A DNA stretch of 64,000 nt, taken from NCBI GenBank assembly GCA_965219405.1, contig OZ244736.1, positions 1,488,001-1,552,000 on the forward strand, in the 5' to 3' direction. Both the position numbers and the translations under genes were made by a program. The notes below the pieces were generated by a model. That model saw nothing but the letters and a program-made list of their open reading frames with translations, made no database searches and was not told where the DNA came from. This DNA comes from VXMO01 sp965219405. GTDB lineage: Bacteria; Chloroflexota; Dehalococcoidia; UBA6926. Position 1 is the stretch's first letter; the number at the start of each line of letters is the position of its first letter. Of this stretch, positions 27,155 through 36,711 are shown one piece after another.

Positions 27155-27616
27155 GTGTCTCCAGCGTCCGCGGGCGGTGCAGCCGTCGATCGATTCGCCG
27201 AGTCGCGGCGTAGCGCTCGCGCTCTTGCGCTTCAGGCGCTCTATGAGTGGGACGCCGTCAGGCACTCGCCTGCCGACTCCGTTGGTCGCATCGCCGACGA
27301 TTTCCTTGAGGATGCGGGCCGGGAATCTATCCTCTCCTACGCCGCCGCCCTCGTGGATGATGTGCAACAGGACGAATCCCGCCTTGACCGCCTGATCCAG
27401 GAGCACGCGACCGCCTACCCTGTCAATCAGCTTGCTGCCGTCGACCGCAACGCTTTGCGCCTCGCATTGTCCGAGATCACCAACGAGCGCGTGCCCGCCG
27501 CCATCGCGATCGACGAGGCCGTTGAACTCGCCAGGACATACGGCGCGGAATCCTCTGCTCGTTTCGTTCACGGCGTCTTGGGTGGTGTGCTTGCGGAACT
27601 CTCGATTGACCCCTAA
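27155..27616 (+). CDS. nusB: Transcription antitermination factor NusB
   Basis: All-helical RNA-binding protein that joins NusE in rRNA antitermination complexes. 153 aa from GTG 27155, which follows GCAGGA after fabD. Family motifs are SRRSARALALQALYEWD near the N-terminus and the C-terminal IAIDEAVELARTYGAESSARFVHGVLG pattern. An unrelated open frame continues upstream through fabD, so the start rests on the ribosome site and protein length. Confidence 0.93.
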   Translation: MSPASAGGAAVDRFAESRRSARALALQALYEWDAVRHSPADSVGRIADDFLEDAGRESILSYAAALVDDVQQDESRLDRLIQEHATAYPVNQLAAVDRNALRLALSEITNERVPAAIAIDEAVELARTYGAESSARFVHGVLGGVLAELSIDP

Positions 27617-27661
27617 TGTAAAGTCAAAGAAGAAACACTCAGCGCAGGGAGGGATTAACAC

Positions 27662-27922
27662 GTGGCTACCGTTGAAGAGAGAGTCAAAGAGGTCATCGTC
27701 GCACAGCTTGGCGTCGAAACGGAGAACGTCACCCTCGGAGCGTCTTTCACTGAGGATCTCAACGTCGATTCACTCGACATGGTTGAACTCGTGATGGCGT
27801 TCGAAGAGGAATTCGAAAAGAGCGCCGAATTCTCCATATCTGATGAAGACGCCGAGAAGATTCTCACAGTGCAGGACGCGATCAACTATTTCAAGGATGA
27901 GGTTGGGATCGCTGACGAGTAG
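27662..27922 (+). CDS. acpP: Acyl carrier protein
   Basis: 86 aa, acidic four-helix carrier. The phosphopantetheine site is Ser37 in NVDSLDMVEL. GTG start with AGGGAGGG upstream. Works with fabD 0.5 kb upstream. Confidence 0.96.
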   Translation: MATVEERVKEVIVAQLGVETENVTLGASFTEDLNVDSLDMVELVMAFEEEFEKSAEFSISDEDAEKILTVQDAINYFKDEVGIADE

Positions 27923-27990
27923 AACCGGAACTCAACGCAGGTCTCCAGGGGCGTGGTTCATTGCTAACAGTGAACCCGTCCTGATTCTTG

Positions 27991-28671
27991 ATGGCCATGG
28001 CATCGCCCGTTGCTGACGCCGCGGCGGCGCTCCGTGCCATCGCCGGTGAAATCGCGGTCTGTACCGAGTGCCGGCTCGCCGAAGGTCGTACCCGCGCCGT
28101 CCCCGGTGAGGGCGCGCCGGACGCCGATGTCATGTTTATCGGCGAGGGGCCGGGCTTCTACGAGGATCAACAGGGACGCCCGTTCGTTGGCGCAGCCGGC
28201 AAGTTCCTCGACGAACTCCTCGCCACCATCGGCTGGGAGCGCAAGGACGTCTATATCACCAACACCGTCAAGTGCCGACCGCCGGACAACCGTGACCCCC
28301 GCGATGATGAGCTGGACACCTGTGAGTCCCTGTACCTCCGCAGGCAGCTCCAACTCGTCAACCCCACCCTGCTCGTCACGCTGGGCCGATTCTCATTGAC
28401 ACGTCTCTTTCCCGGTCAGGCCATCTCGCGCGCTCGCGGCCAACTGCTGTACAAGGACGGCCTCGCCGTCTACCCCGTCTATCACCCCGCCGCCGCCCTC
28501 CATCAACAGCGCCTGCGGGATGTCATCGTTGAGGACTTTCGCAACATCCCCACCGTCCTTGAGACAGCCAGACGCCGCATGACCGGCGCAGTGGCGGATC
28601 AACAGGCCCCCTACAACTCCGAAGAAACAGACACCAACGAGAGCTCGGGAGAGCAGCTGAGCCTCCTCTAG
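27991..28671 (+). CDS. Uracil-DNA glycosylase, family 4 (Fe-S type)
   Basis: Removes uracil from DNA. 226 aa. Motif GEGPGFYEDQQGRPFVGAAG is the catalytic/uracil loop of families 4/5, and YHPAAALHQ is the second. Four cluster cysteines are visible: two in CTEC near the N-terminus, one in TVKCRPPDNRDP and one in ELDTCES. ATG 27991, 27997 or TTG 27988 are all possible starts; none has a strong ribosome site. The C-terminus is a polar tail. Confidence 0.92.
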   Translation: MAMASPVADAAAALRAIAGEIAVCTECRLAEGRTRAVPGEGAPDADVMFIGEGPGFYEDQQGRPFVGAAGKFLDELLATIGWERKDVYITNTVKCRPPDNRDPRDDELDTCESLYLRRQLQLVNPTLLVTLGRFSLTRLFPGQAISRARGQLLYKDGLAVYPVYHPAAALHQQRLRDVIVEDFRNIPTVLETARRRMTGAVADQQAPYNSEETDTNESSGEQLSLL

Positions 28672-28685
28672 GCCCACAGTTCACC

Positions 28686-30368
28686 ATGTCAACCTCAAAC
28701 CCACCACTACGCATCATCCCCCTCGGGGGACTAGGCGAAATCGGCAAGAACATGATGGCCATCGAATACGGCGATGACATCCTGGTCGTCGACTGCGGCC
28801 TCATGTTCCCTGACGAGGCACACCACGGCGTCGATATCGTCCTGCCGGACGCTCAATATGTCATCGACCGCGCCGAAAACGTCGCCGGCGTCGTCATCAC
28901 CCACGGCCATGAGGACCACATCGGTGGCCTGCCCCACATCCTTCCGGAGCTCCGCGCGTCCGTCTACGGTACTGCCCTCACTATCGGACTTGTCTCCGTC
29001 AAGCTCCGCGAATCCCGACGCCTGCGCGGCATCACTCTCGAAACCGTTGAACCGGGTGACACGTTCAGTCTTGGCGTATTTGATGTCACCCTTTTCCGCG
29101 TCAATCACTCAATCCCGGACGCCACCGGAGTCATCATTGACACCCCGGCCGGCACGATCGTCCACACCGGTGATTTCAAGTTGGATCACACTCCCGTGGA
29201 CGGCAAACCGACGGACTTTCAACGCCTCGCCCAGGCGGGAGAGGACGGGGTGCTCCTGCTGCTCTCAGATTCAACCTATGCCGATGTCTCCGGCCATACG
29301 CCCTCGGAAGCCGTGGTTGGCACGGCCCTGGCCCGCTACATCGGTGAGGCAGAGGGCCGCGTCATCGTCGCCAGCTTTGCCTCCCTCATCTCACGCATCC
29401 AGCAGGTCGCGGACGCAGCCATCGCACACGGCCGCAGGCTCGGCATCGTCGGGCGCAGCATGGTCGATAATGTCCGGCTTGCCACAGAACTTGGTTATCT
29501 CCGCATCCCGGACGGCCTGCTCATTCCCGCCAACCAGCTTGAGTCCAGCGTGCCGGAAGAGACTGTCATCATGACCACCGGCGCGCAGGGCGAACCCACC
29601 TCAGCCCTCGTCCGCATGGCGCGCGGCACCCATCAACAGGTACGCATCGAGCCCGGCGACACCGTCATCCTCTCGTCCAACCCCATCCCCGGCAATGAGG
29701 CCGTCGTCGGCCAGACCATAGACGGCCTTTTCCGCCTTGGCGCGGATGTCCTCTACAGCCGCACAGATCAGGTTCACGTCCGGGGCCACGCCAGCCAGGA
29801 AGACCTCAAGCTCATGATGCGCCTCACCAAGCCCCGCTATTTCGTGCCTGTCCACGGAGACTTCCGCCACCTCGTTCACCACACACGCCTCGCCGAATCC
29901 GTCGGCATTTCGGACGACAATATATTCCTCATGAACGATGGCGATGTGCTCGAGATCGATGATGTGGGTGATGCCCGGATCGCGGAGAGTCTCGACCTGC
30001 GTGACAGGTTCGTCTCAGGCATCCACGTCGGCAGCGTCGACAATGAAGTCCTGCGCGAACGCGCCGCCCTCTCCCGCAATGGTATCGTCACCGTCTCAGT
30101 GCCGATCGACTCCGAGACTTACGATCTCGTGGGCGATCCGGTGATCTCCATGATCGGCTTCCTTGACCAGGAGCGCGCCGATGACCTCTGCGCCCGTCTC
30201 ATGGAAGTGGTGGAGGACGCTGTCGCCAAGGCGCAGGACACCGCCGTCTCCAAGCCTGCCGCCGGCCTCAGCGTCATAGAGTCCGCCGTCCGCGAAGAAC
30301 TCAACAACGTCATCTACAAAGACACCCGCCGCCGCCCCCGCCTCCTAATCCAAACCACCCCGCTATAG
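28686..30368 (+). CDS. rnj: Ribonuclease J
   Basis: Metallo-beta-lactamase RNase with 5'-exo and endonuclease activity in mRNA decay and rRNA maturation. 560 aa, full length. It has THGHEDHIGGLP (zinc site), HTGDFKLDHTP and VHVRGHASQEDLKLM of the beta-CASP domain. The conserved C-terminal domain ends about residue 555. It begins 14 bases after the glycosylase gene. Confidence 0.95.
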   Translation: MSTSNPPLRIIPLGGLGEIGKNMMAIEYGDDILVVDCGLMFPDEAHHGVDIVLPDAQYVIDRAENVAGVVITHGHEDHIGGLPHILPELRASVYGTALTIGLVSVKLRESRRLRGITLETVEPGDTFSLGVFDVTLFRVNHSIPDATGVIIDTPAGTIVHTGDFKLDHTPVDGKPTDFQRLAQAGEDGVLLLLSDSTYADVSGHTPSEAVVGTALARYIGEAEGRVIVASFASLISRIQQVADAAIAHGRRLGIVGRSMVDNVRLATELGYLRIPDGLLIPANQLESSVPEETVIMTTGAQGEPTSALVRMARGTHQQVRIEPGDTVILSSNPIPGNEAVVGQTIDGLFRLGADVLYSRTDQVHVRGHASQEDLKLMMRLTKPRYFVPVHGDFRHLVHHTRLAESVGISDDNIFLMNDGDVLEIDDVGDARIAESLDLRDRFVSGIHVGSVDNEVLRERAALSRNGIVTVSVPIDSETYDLVGDPVISMIGFLDQERADDLCARLMEVVEDAVAKAQDTAVSKPAAGLSVIESAVREELNNVIYKDTRRRPRLLIQTTPL

Positions 30369-30392
30369 AGATTCCCTCCTCCCGCCACCCTT

Positions 30393-30420
30393 CCGTCATT
30401 CCCGCGAAAGCGAAGAATCT
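30393..30420. repeat. Dispersed palindrome copy, chimeric
   Basis: CGTCATTCCCGCGAAAGCG then GAAGAATCT. The left part is the 21106 family and the right end matches the GAAGAATCT end of the 10226 family, as if the two repeats were joined. It lies between the convergent RNase J and lipoprotein genes. Confidence 0.55.
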
Positions 30421-30428
30421 AGCTGCGC

Positions 30429-32057
30429 TCAGTCCCTCTCAATCCGCTCTTCCGCCTCCTCAATAGCCTCCTGCACGTAGCGGAGATTGGAATCCGTCAG
30501 TTCCCCGCCAATCCGCGCATGGCTCAGAACCTCATCCAACAACGGATCCCCCTGTCTCCACCTCGAGTAATCCGAGTCACTAAGTGCATCCAGTGCTGCG
30601 ACCTCTTCCCCGGAAATATCGTCCAGGAATTGCATATCAAGTAGCCGTACCGCAATGTTCGGCAGATGGTGCGCAGCCAGGCGCCCTGCTGCAATTCGTT
30701 CACTCTCCGTAATCTCGTCGTCGGACAACCAATCCGTCTCAGCGAGCTTGTCGAAGAGTTCGGTTCTCTCGGGAAAAGCCTCCCGAAACATGTAGAGAAG
30801 TACCCACCCTTCATGCGTTGTCTCTTGGAACTCTCTTCGTCCGGTGTCGAGGTTCCTCTCTGTTGCGCGAACCTCAGGAATCCCATCTCGGTACCAGGCA
30901 AGCCCGTCCAGGGTTTCAGTGAACCAGGGATTGACCAGCGGCATAAGCTGCAGCACCAGGTGCGGAAGTTCTGGAAACCACACAATATCGAAGGCGCTAT
31001 AGCGGTCTAGAATCTCATTGGCAGCTGCAGGATCAATCCGTGTTGCCGCAATCAGGACTTCCCATGTGCGTGACGAGTAACCACCGGCCGCCATCACTCC
31101 CATACTCGCCACCTTCTTCGCTGTCTCCACGTCTATCGACGCATGAATGGTCGCCCTCTCTGACACGGTTGGTGAGATGTAACTTTCTGCGAAAGTCTCG
31201 GCCAGCGCCCAGAATACCTCGGGATAGAGCACGCCCAACCGGGCGAGGTAGCTGGTGGCCCACGCTGAAGCCCCTTCACGGTCGGTGTGTTCGTCCAGCC
31301 ACGCCTCAATCTCAGGCTCGTTCGCCTTGACGTACGGATAGAACACGTCCACGAGGTTGTAATTGTCCACAACAACCCCATCGGCCGTTAGCTGATCCAG
31401 AAACGACTGCACTCGTTCCTCTCCGCGTTGAGCAAACGTGTCAAAAACACTGAGGATCTCTAGGTCGACTTCGTCCAGGTCATTCAGGAATGGCATCGAC
31501 AGGATCTGCATTGCAACGGCATCGCTCTCGTATGATCGCGTGGTTCCTGTCAGGAATCCCAGTACCGCAGCAAGAACCTCCACGTCCGTGGCATAGTGGC
31601 TGGACGTAGTCCAATACCTTTCTAGTAATGCGTCGAAGAGATCCGGATATGCCTCCGCCAGATAGCAGAGATCCTCAGTCAGGCTGTCCTTCTGCGCTTG
31701 GTCCACGTCAGTGCTGCGATACCAATCGAACTGGCTGATTAGCTCCAGTTTCGACTCTTCAGGCGTGGGCGTCGGAGTCGGCACAACGGTGGGAACAGGC
31801 GTGAACGTTGGAAGCGGTGTGGGTGTTGGCGGCGTGGGAGTGGGAGTCGACGTGGGCGTGGGAGTCGCCGCGGCAGTTGGCAGTGGGGTGGCTGTTGCTG
31901 GTTTGGCCGTCGACGACGGTGATGGGGACGGAGATTCGCTGACTGTCGCGGTTGGCTGTTGCTCTCCGCAACCCGCTGCCACCACAACCAACAAGACCAG
32001 AACGAATGCGAATGTGGCCCCACGTACCCATGTCTTGTGCATCAGCGGTTTCCTCAT
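30429..32057 (-). CDS. Large lipoprotein with Thr/Pro linker, function unknown (paralogue A)
   Basis: 542 aa. A signal peptide ends at the lipobox VVAAGC, so the cysteine near residue 30 would be lipidated. About 65 residues of Thr/Pro/Ser-rich linker follow. The remaining 430 residues are mostly predicted helix, Trp/Asp/Glu rich, with repeated motifs such as LSMPFLNDLDEVD and LLDMQFLDDISGEE. The gene shares this plan with the next gene, its paralogue. It may be a surface-exposed helical-repeat protein. No family recognised. Confidence 0.8.
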   Translation of the reverse strand: MRKPLMHKTWVRGATFAFVLVLLVVVAAGCGEQQPTATVSESPSPSPSSTAKPATATPLPTAAATPTPTSTPTPTPPTPTPLPTFTPVPTVVPTPTPTPEESKLELISQFDWYRSTDVDQAQKDSLTEDLCYLAEAYPDLFDALLERYWTTSSHYATDVEVLAAVLGFLTGTTRSYESDAVAMQILSMPFLNDLDEVDLEILSVFDTFAQRGEERVQSFLDQLTADGVVVDNYNLVDVFYPYVKANEPEIEAWLDEHTDREGASAWATSYLARLGVLYPEVFWALAETFAESYISPTVSERATIHASIDVETAKKVASMGVMAAGGYSSRTWEVLIAATRIDPAAANEILDRYSAFDIVWFPELPHLVLQLMPLVNPWFTETLDGLAWYRDGIPEVRATERNLDTGRREFQETTHEGWVLLYMFREAFPERTELFDKLAETDWLSDDEITESERIAAGRLAAHHLPNIAVRLLDMQFLDDISGEEVAALDALSDSDYSRWRQGDPLLDEVLSHARIGGELTDSNLRYVQEAIEEAEERIERD

Positions 32058-32142
32058 CAGTCACTTCCGGAACCATGATGCCGGGAGCGCGCAGCGAGTC
32101 ATCTTGAGCTGCTTATGGCGCCGCCCCCCGCGATGGCCGCCA

Positions 32143-33696
32143 CTAATCGTCTTCCGTTCCAAGCCCGTATCTTGCTAGCACGTCATTGATCACGGGTTCC
32201 ACCAAGTGCCGGTTGGCGTCAGTAATCTCGCCGTTGAGCCTCTCGTCGTTCAGTACGTCACCTAAGGGAAACTCAACCGAATCACCCGTTGCATGAAGAA
32301 AATTGGCAATTGGAACCAGAATCAAGCTGTCTTCTCGCTCGACCTCATCAAGGAACTCCATATCGAGCAGCAGGCCGGCAACGGGATCCCCAAAGCCTCT
32401 TAGTCGGTTTACGGTGTTGTTCTCGTCGGAAGTCAGATCATTCCTAATCCAACCCTTTGTCAATAACTTGTTAATCCAGTCTTCATTCTGAATAGTGGTC
32501 GCCAGAATCGCTTCCACCGTGCGCTCTTCGCGGCTTGAAAAGGCCCTTGTTCCCCAATCCTCTTCTCTCAGATTCGGTCCATCCACCCCGTCTCGCACCC
32601 AATCGAAGGTGCGGACTGTTTCCACAGTGTCCGGCGCAAAAATGGAAGCTGCGTCTAGCAGCAGCAACGCCAACGCCGAGTGATCCGCCCCTCCCTGCAA
32701 CTCGTATTTCTCGACCAGGAACGTGGCAGCGTCGCCGTCCGCCTCCGCCGCTCGTGCCACAAAGCCCCACACCGAATTATCCAGCCCTCCGCTAACCCTA
32801 TTGAACGGCATCTTCACTAGCCGCTGAGCTAATTGTTCGTCGATTGCAGCAAGGTCGCTGACATTCATTACGAACCCCGGCAATTGAAAGAAATCCCTAA
32901 AATGCTCAGACATCGCGGAATACGCCACAGGGTATTTCGTATGCAGCTGAACCAAATCTTTTAGCAAGAAGATGTCACGGCGCTCCGGCAGCCTGCCACT
33001 GTAGATCCGCTCCATCCCCGCCGCGTCCTGGGTTTCCATGTATAGGTAGTAAACATCAACTTCTCTATCGCTATCAGTAAATCCGCCTTTCGTGATTGCG
33101 TAGTCCACAAAAGCGCTGAATGATTCGGGGCCCCCATTCACAACTTCACCAAGAGCGCGGTATTTGTCCCACTCTGTACCATCAAGAGAGTCAAGGAACG
33201 GCATGTTCAATACCTTGATAGCTGCCGCTTCGTTGTCGGCAACACGCGCGAGAAGGCGGATATGATCGATTGCTTCGTTGACCCGTATGAAATCTGCAGG
33301 TACATCCGCTGGGTTTAGCCATGCCTTTTGTACCAGGGATTCAAAGAGGAGTGGGTACTTCATAGAAGTCTCCAGCAACAGAAAGATCAGGTACGACTTG
33401 GACTCCTGATCGGTCTCCTCATTTGTGTACCAGCCCAACCGCGAGACTGTCAGCTCTCCAAATGTTGGTGTCGGTGTTGGTGGCACGGGAGTGCGGGTAG
33501 GTTTTGGGGTCGCGGTCTGAACTCGTGTCCCCGTCGGCGACGGGATCGGAAGTGTCGTCGGCTGTTCAGCACTCGGTGAAGGCTCGGGCGAAACGGCGGG
33601 CGTCACTGTGCCTACTCTTTCACCACAAGCTGTCGCCAACATCACTGCCAAAATAATCACTACCGTAGCCAACTCTGCAATTACCGTGTACTTCAA
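32143..33696 (-). CDS. Large lipoprotein with Thr/Pro linker, function unknown (paralogue B)
   Basis: 517 aa, same architecture as the neighbour: signal peptide with lipobox MLATAC, a 55-residue Pro/Thr/Ser linker, then a helical region. Matching motifs are LNMPFLDSLDGTEWD and LLDMEFLDEVERED, and the Trp-Val-Arg-Asp-Gly segment WVRDGVDGPN corresponds to WYRDGIPEVR in A. The coding DNA looks less GC-rich than the core genes. It is 85 bases upstream of A in the same orientation. Function unknown. Confidence 0.8.
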   Translation of the reverse strand: MKYTVIAELATVVIILAVMLATACGERVGTVTPAVSPEPSPSAEQPTTLPIPSPTGTRVQTATPKPTRTPVPPTPTPTFGELTVSRLGWYTNEETDQESKSYLIFLLLETSMKYPLLFESLVQKAWLNPADVPADFIRVNEAIDHIRLLARVADNEAAAIKVLNMPFLDSLDGTEWDKYRALGEVVNGGPESFSAFVDYAITKGGFTDSDREVDVYYLYMETQDAAGMERIYSGRLPERRDIFLLKDLVQLHTKYPVAYSAMSEHFRDFFQLPGFVMNVSDLAAIDEQLAQRLVKMPFNRVSGGLDNSVWGFVARAAEADGDAATFLVEKYELQGGADHSALALLLLDAASIFAPDTVETVRTFDWVRDGVDGPNLREEDWGTRAFSSREERTVEAILATTIQNEDWINKLLTKGWIRNDLTSDENNTVNRLRGFGDPVAGLLLDMEFLDEVEREDSLILVPIANFLHATGDSVEFPLGDVLNDERLNGEITDANRHLVEPVINDVLARYGLGTEDD

Positions 33697-33879
33697 CTAC
33701 CCCGCTCCCCTGTTAACCCGCATATCCCCGCGCCTCGTTGGATGTAATCATAACTGTTGAGGCAGTATCAAAATACAGCGCGGCGTCGCCGGAGACTCGA
33801 TCAACCCCTATCCCACCCCACCTCTCCTCCCCCCGCACCCGCTACAATCAAATACAGACTCACGGGGGGGAACCGATCA

Positions 33880-36297
33880 ATGACAAGCAACGGAGCATCC
33901 AACAACAATCAGCAAGGCGCGCTCAGCCACCTGAGAATCATCGAATACGGTGATATACCCGCCTCCTACGCCGCCCGATGGCTGGGCGACCTCGGCGCGG
34001 ACATCATCAAGGTTGAGCCTCCCGGCGGCGACCCCAACCGTCACCTGCCCCCTTTCGCCGGAAACATCCAGGATCCGGAGCGCAGCCTCGCGTTCATCAA
34101 CGCCAACCTCAACAAGCGCTCCATCGTCCTCGACATCATGAATTCAGATGAGGACCGCCAGACCTTTGTCGACCTGCTCACGAGCGCAGACGCTCTCATC
34201 GAGGCCACCCCGCCCGGCACGCTCGAATCCATAGACCTCACACAGGAATCCCTGCTTGGGCGCAACCCCTATCTCGTCACCACCTCTATGACCCCATTCG
34301 GCCAATGGGGCCCCTACTCCGGCTACAAGGGCGGCCACGCCGTCATTGAGGCCCTCTCCGGATTCATGAGCGCGCACGGCGATGACAAGATGCCGCCCGT
34401 CGCCACCCCGGCCCACCAGACCTACCAGGTCGCCTCCGTCCATGCCGCCTATCTCACTCTCGCCGGTATCCGCCACGCTCGCCTCACGGGAGCGGGACAG
34501 CGCGTCGATCTCTCCATCGCAGAGGCCACAACCTACATGGGCTCCAGCGCCATCGCACGCTACACCCAGCGCAGTGAGATCGTGGAGCGCAACGGGGCGA
34601 AGCCTCAGGGCGGCGCATCCAACATCTTCCGCTGCAGGGACGGCCGCTACGTCTATCTCTCCATCTACATCCTCCCGCACTGGCACCTCATCACGCGTGA
34701 GTGGATGGAGGACGCGGTCCTCTCCGCGCCCGAGTGGGACGATCAGGAATACCGCGGCGCGAACGATGACGTCATCAACGCCATCTTCCAGTCGTTCATC
34801 GAGCAGTTCGATGCCGACGAGTTCGTCGAGGAATGCCAGCGCCGCGGCCTGCCCTGCGCGCCCGTCAATACGCCCGGCGATTTCCTCACCAGCCCGCAGC
34901 TCACCCATCGACAATGGATTCAGGAGCTTGAGCACCCCGTCATCGGCAAGTACCGTGCCCCAGGATTCCTCTTCAAGATGTATGAGACACCCATGCGGGC
35001 GTGGCGGCACTCTCCCAGGCTTGGCGAGCACCAGCAAGAAATCCTGACCGAAGCGCAAAATGAACGACAACCCATCGCTGCAGCCGCCTCTCGCAACGGC
35101 CACGCGCAGGACGAATCCATGCTCGCCGGTGTCCGCGTCGCCGATCTCACCCGCTTCTTTGCAGGCCCCATCGGCACTATGTTCCTCGGCTTCTACGGTG
35201 CGGAGGTCGTCAAGGTTGAGTCGGAGCTGCTCGTCGCCAATCGTGACGCCAACGGCCCCCTCTACCCGGACATGAACCGCAACAAGCTCAGCGCCACCAT
35301 CGATCTGCGCCATGAGGACGGCAAGAAACTCATGGACAGCCTGCTCAAGGAGAGCGATGTCTTCGTTGACAACTTCTCTCCGCGCGTGATCGACCGTCTC
35401 GGTTTTGGCTGGGAGCACAACCGTGAGGTCAACCCCGGCGTGGTCCAGATCACCGCGCCCGGCATGGGGCTGGACGGCCCCCTCACGTCGTGGGTCACGT
35501 GGGGCAACCAGCTTGTCGCCTACACCGGCCTCTGCTCCATGTGGGGATTCAAGGAGTCCGAGATGGACGCGCACGGCAAGCTCGTCATTCCCGATTACCT
35601 CGGCGCGAGCCTCATCGCTCTTTCGTCGATCTCAGCTCTCGAATACCGTGACCGCACCGGCAAGGGACAGTTCATCGAACTCGCACAGGTGGAAGCGCAG
35701 GGCGCGATCATGGGCCCCGCCATCCTGGACTCCACTGTCAACGGCAATGAATGGGAAGCGATGGGCTACAACGAGGTTCTCGGCAGGCACTACGCCCCCT
35801 ACGGCGCGTACCCGTGCAAGGGCGACGACGAATGGGTGGTGGTCGCGGTAGAGACCAACGAGGAATGGCAGGGATTCGTGCAGGCAATGGGTTCGCCCAC
35901 GTGGGCGAAAGACCCCAACTACTCCACCCACGCCGGCCGAGTCGCCGCCAAAGGCGATCTCGATGCGCAGATTGGCGAATGGACGCGCGGCTACACCAAA
36001 CGGCAAGCCATGCGCATCCTGCAGAACAACGGCGTCCCCGCCGCCGCCAAGTACACCGGCGAAGACCTCTATTCAGACGTCCATTTCCGACAGCGCGGCC
36101 ACATTGTGGATGTCCATGAGCCGCCGTGGGGTGATCTCTCCCACCAGGGCCTCCCCGGCATCCCCTCGCTAGCAGAAGCCCACGGCGACGGCCCCCCGCC
36201 CTGGATCGGCGTCCACAACGACTACGTCTTCAAGACCTTGCTGGGCCTCACCGACGAAGACTACGCGGAGGGCCAAAACTCCGGTGCAATCCGCTAA
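33880..36297 (+). CDS. CaiB/BaiF CoA transferase, tandem two-domain form
   Basis: Class III CoA transferase of 805 aa, about twice the usual 400. The N-terminal copy begins LRIIEYGDIPASYAARWLGDLGADIIKVEPPGGD and the C-terminal copy (from about 410) begins VRVADLTRFFAGPIGTMFLGFYGAEVVKVE; both start with the family's Rossmann-like motif. ATG at 33880 follows a GGGGGGG stretch and gives a natural N-terminus. It moves CoA between carboxylic acids; the substrates are not evident. The fusion probably replaces a two-chain interlocked dimer. Confidence 0.9.
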   Translation: MTSNGASNNNQQGALSHLRIIEYGDIPASYAARWLGDLGADIIKVEPPGGDPNRHLPPFAGNIQDPERSLAFINANLNKRSIVLDIMNSDEDRQTFVDLLTSADALIEATPPGTLESIDLTQESLLGRNPYLVTTSMTPFGQWGPYSGYKGGHAVIEALSGFMSAHGDDKMPPVATPAHQTYQVASVHAAYLTLAGIRHARLTGAGQRVDLSIAEATTYMGSSAIARYTQRSEIVERNGAKPQGGASNIFRCRDGRYVYLSIYILPHWHLITREWMEDAVLSAPEWDDQEYRGANDDVINAIFQSFIEQFDADEFVEECQRRGLPCAPVNTPGDFLTSPQLTHRQWIQELEHPVIGKYRAPGFLFKMYETPMRAWRHSPRLGEHQQEILTEAQNERQPIAAAASRNGHAQDESMLAGVRVADLTRFFAGPIGTMFLGFYGAEVVKVESELLVANRDANGPLYPDMNRNKLSATIDLRHEDGKKLMDSLLKESDVFVDNFSPRVIDRLGFGWEHNREVNPGVVQITAPGMGLDGPLTSWVTWGNQLVAYTGLCSMWGFKESEMDAHGKLVIPDYLGASLIALSSISALEYRDRTGKGQFIELAQVEAQGAIMGPAILDSTVNGNEWEAMGYNEVLGRHYAPYGAYPCKGDDEWVVVAVETNEEWQGFVQAMGSPTWAKDPNYSTHAGRVAAKGDLDAQIGEWTRGYTKRQAMRILQNNGVPAAAKYTGEDLYSDVHFRQRGHIVDVHEPPWGDLSHQGLPGIPSLAEAHGDGPPPWIGVHNDYVFKTLLGLTDEDYAEGQNSGAIR

Positions 36298-36329
36298 CCA
36301 GAATCCCATCCCCCCTCGCGCCCACCGCC

Positions 36330-36360
36330 TCATTCCGGCGAAAGCCGGAATCCATCGGGA
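36330..36360. repeat. Dispersed palindrome, CATTCCGGCGAAAGCCGGAATCC subtype
   Basis: Perfect arms ATTCCGGC / GCCGGAAT around GAAA, followed by ATCGGGA. The same subtype, with the same tail, occurs at 40424 and 42446. Confidence 0.75.
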
Positions 36361-36362
36361 GT

Positions 36363-36402
36363 CCCCTCTCCCTGAGGGAGAGGGCTAGGGTGAGGGGGTG
36401 AT
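36363..36402. repeat. CCCTCTCCCT palindrome with GGGTGAGGGGGTGA tail
   Basis: CCCTCTCCCT-G-AGGGAGAGGG (36364-36384) is a perfect 10-bp inverted repeat. It is followed by CTAGGGTGAGGGGGTGATG. Related copies are at 47544 and 58146. Confidence 0.75.
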
Positions 36403-36450
36403 GTAACCCTGCTCACCCCGAGCCTGTCGAAGTGTGAGCCCTGCGCCTCA

Positions 36451-36480
36451 CCGTCATTTCCGCGAAAACGGGAATCCAGA
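36451..36480. repeat. Dispersed palindrome copy
   Basis: CGTCATTTCCGCGAAAACGGGAATCC is a diverged copy of the 21106 family. The flanking text GAACCGGGAGTGCAGCCAA resembles the flank of the 40358 copy (GAACCCGGAGTACAGCCAA), so the repeat unit is longer than the palindrome. Confidence 0.65.
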
Positions 36481-36575
36481 ACCGGGAGTGCAGCCAAGCC
36501 ACGTAGTGAGCCCACCCCCCTCATTCTGTCGATTGCATGTCCGGTGCCCAGATACGGGGTCGAAATCCATCCCTG

Positions 36576-36605
36576 TGTCATTCTGAGCGCAGCTAAGAAT
36601 CTACG
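36576..36605. repeat. Second copy of the TCTGAGCGCAGC repeat
   Basis: CATTCTGAGCGCAGCTAAGA matches the element at 10226 except AGCTAAG for AGCGAAG. It lies in the 750-base gap 36298-37047, which holds at least four repeat copies and no convincing gene. Confidence 0.6.
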
Positions 36606-36711
36606 CCTTGCTGAACCGATAGACAGTCCCCTACTCTCCTGCCCCATCCTTGCCGGAACGGGCAACGAAGATAATGACCGAAGTCCCTGGTACTAGAACG
36701 GGACCCTTTCG

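Noticed and set aside
31711..32178. A plus-strand open frame rich in Gly/Val opposite the lipoprotein linker
   Set aside because: Its Gly-Val repeats are simply the reverse complement of the Thr/Pro linker codons of the lipoprotein gene.
34144..35574. A 476-codon open frame antisense to the CoA transferase
   Set aside because: The composition is typical of an antisense shadow (Asp/Gly/Val/Ala rich), with no recognisable motif or ribosome site.
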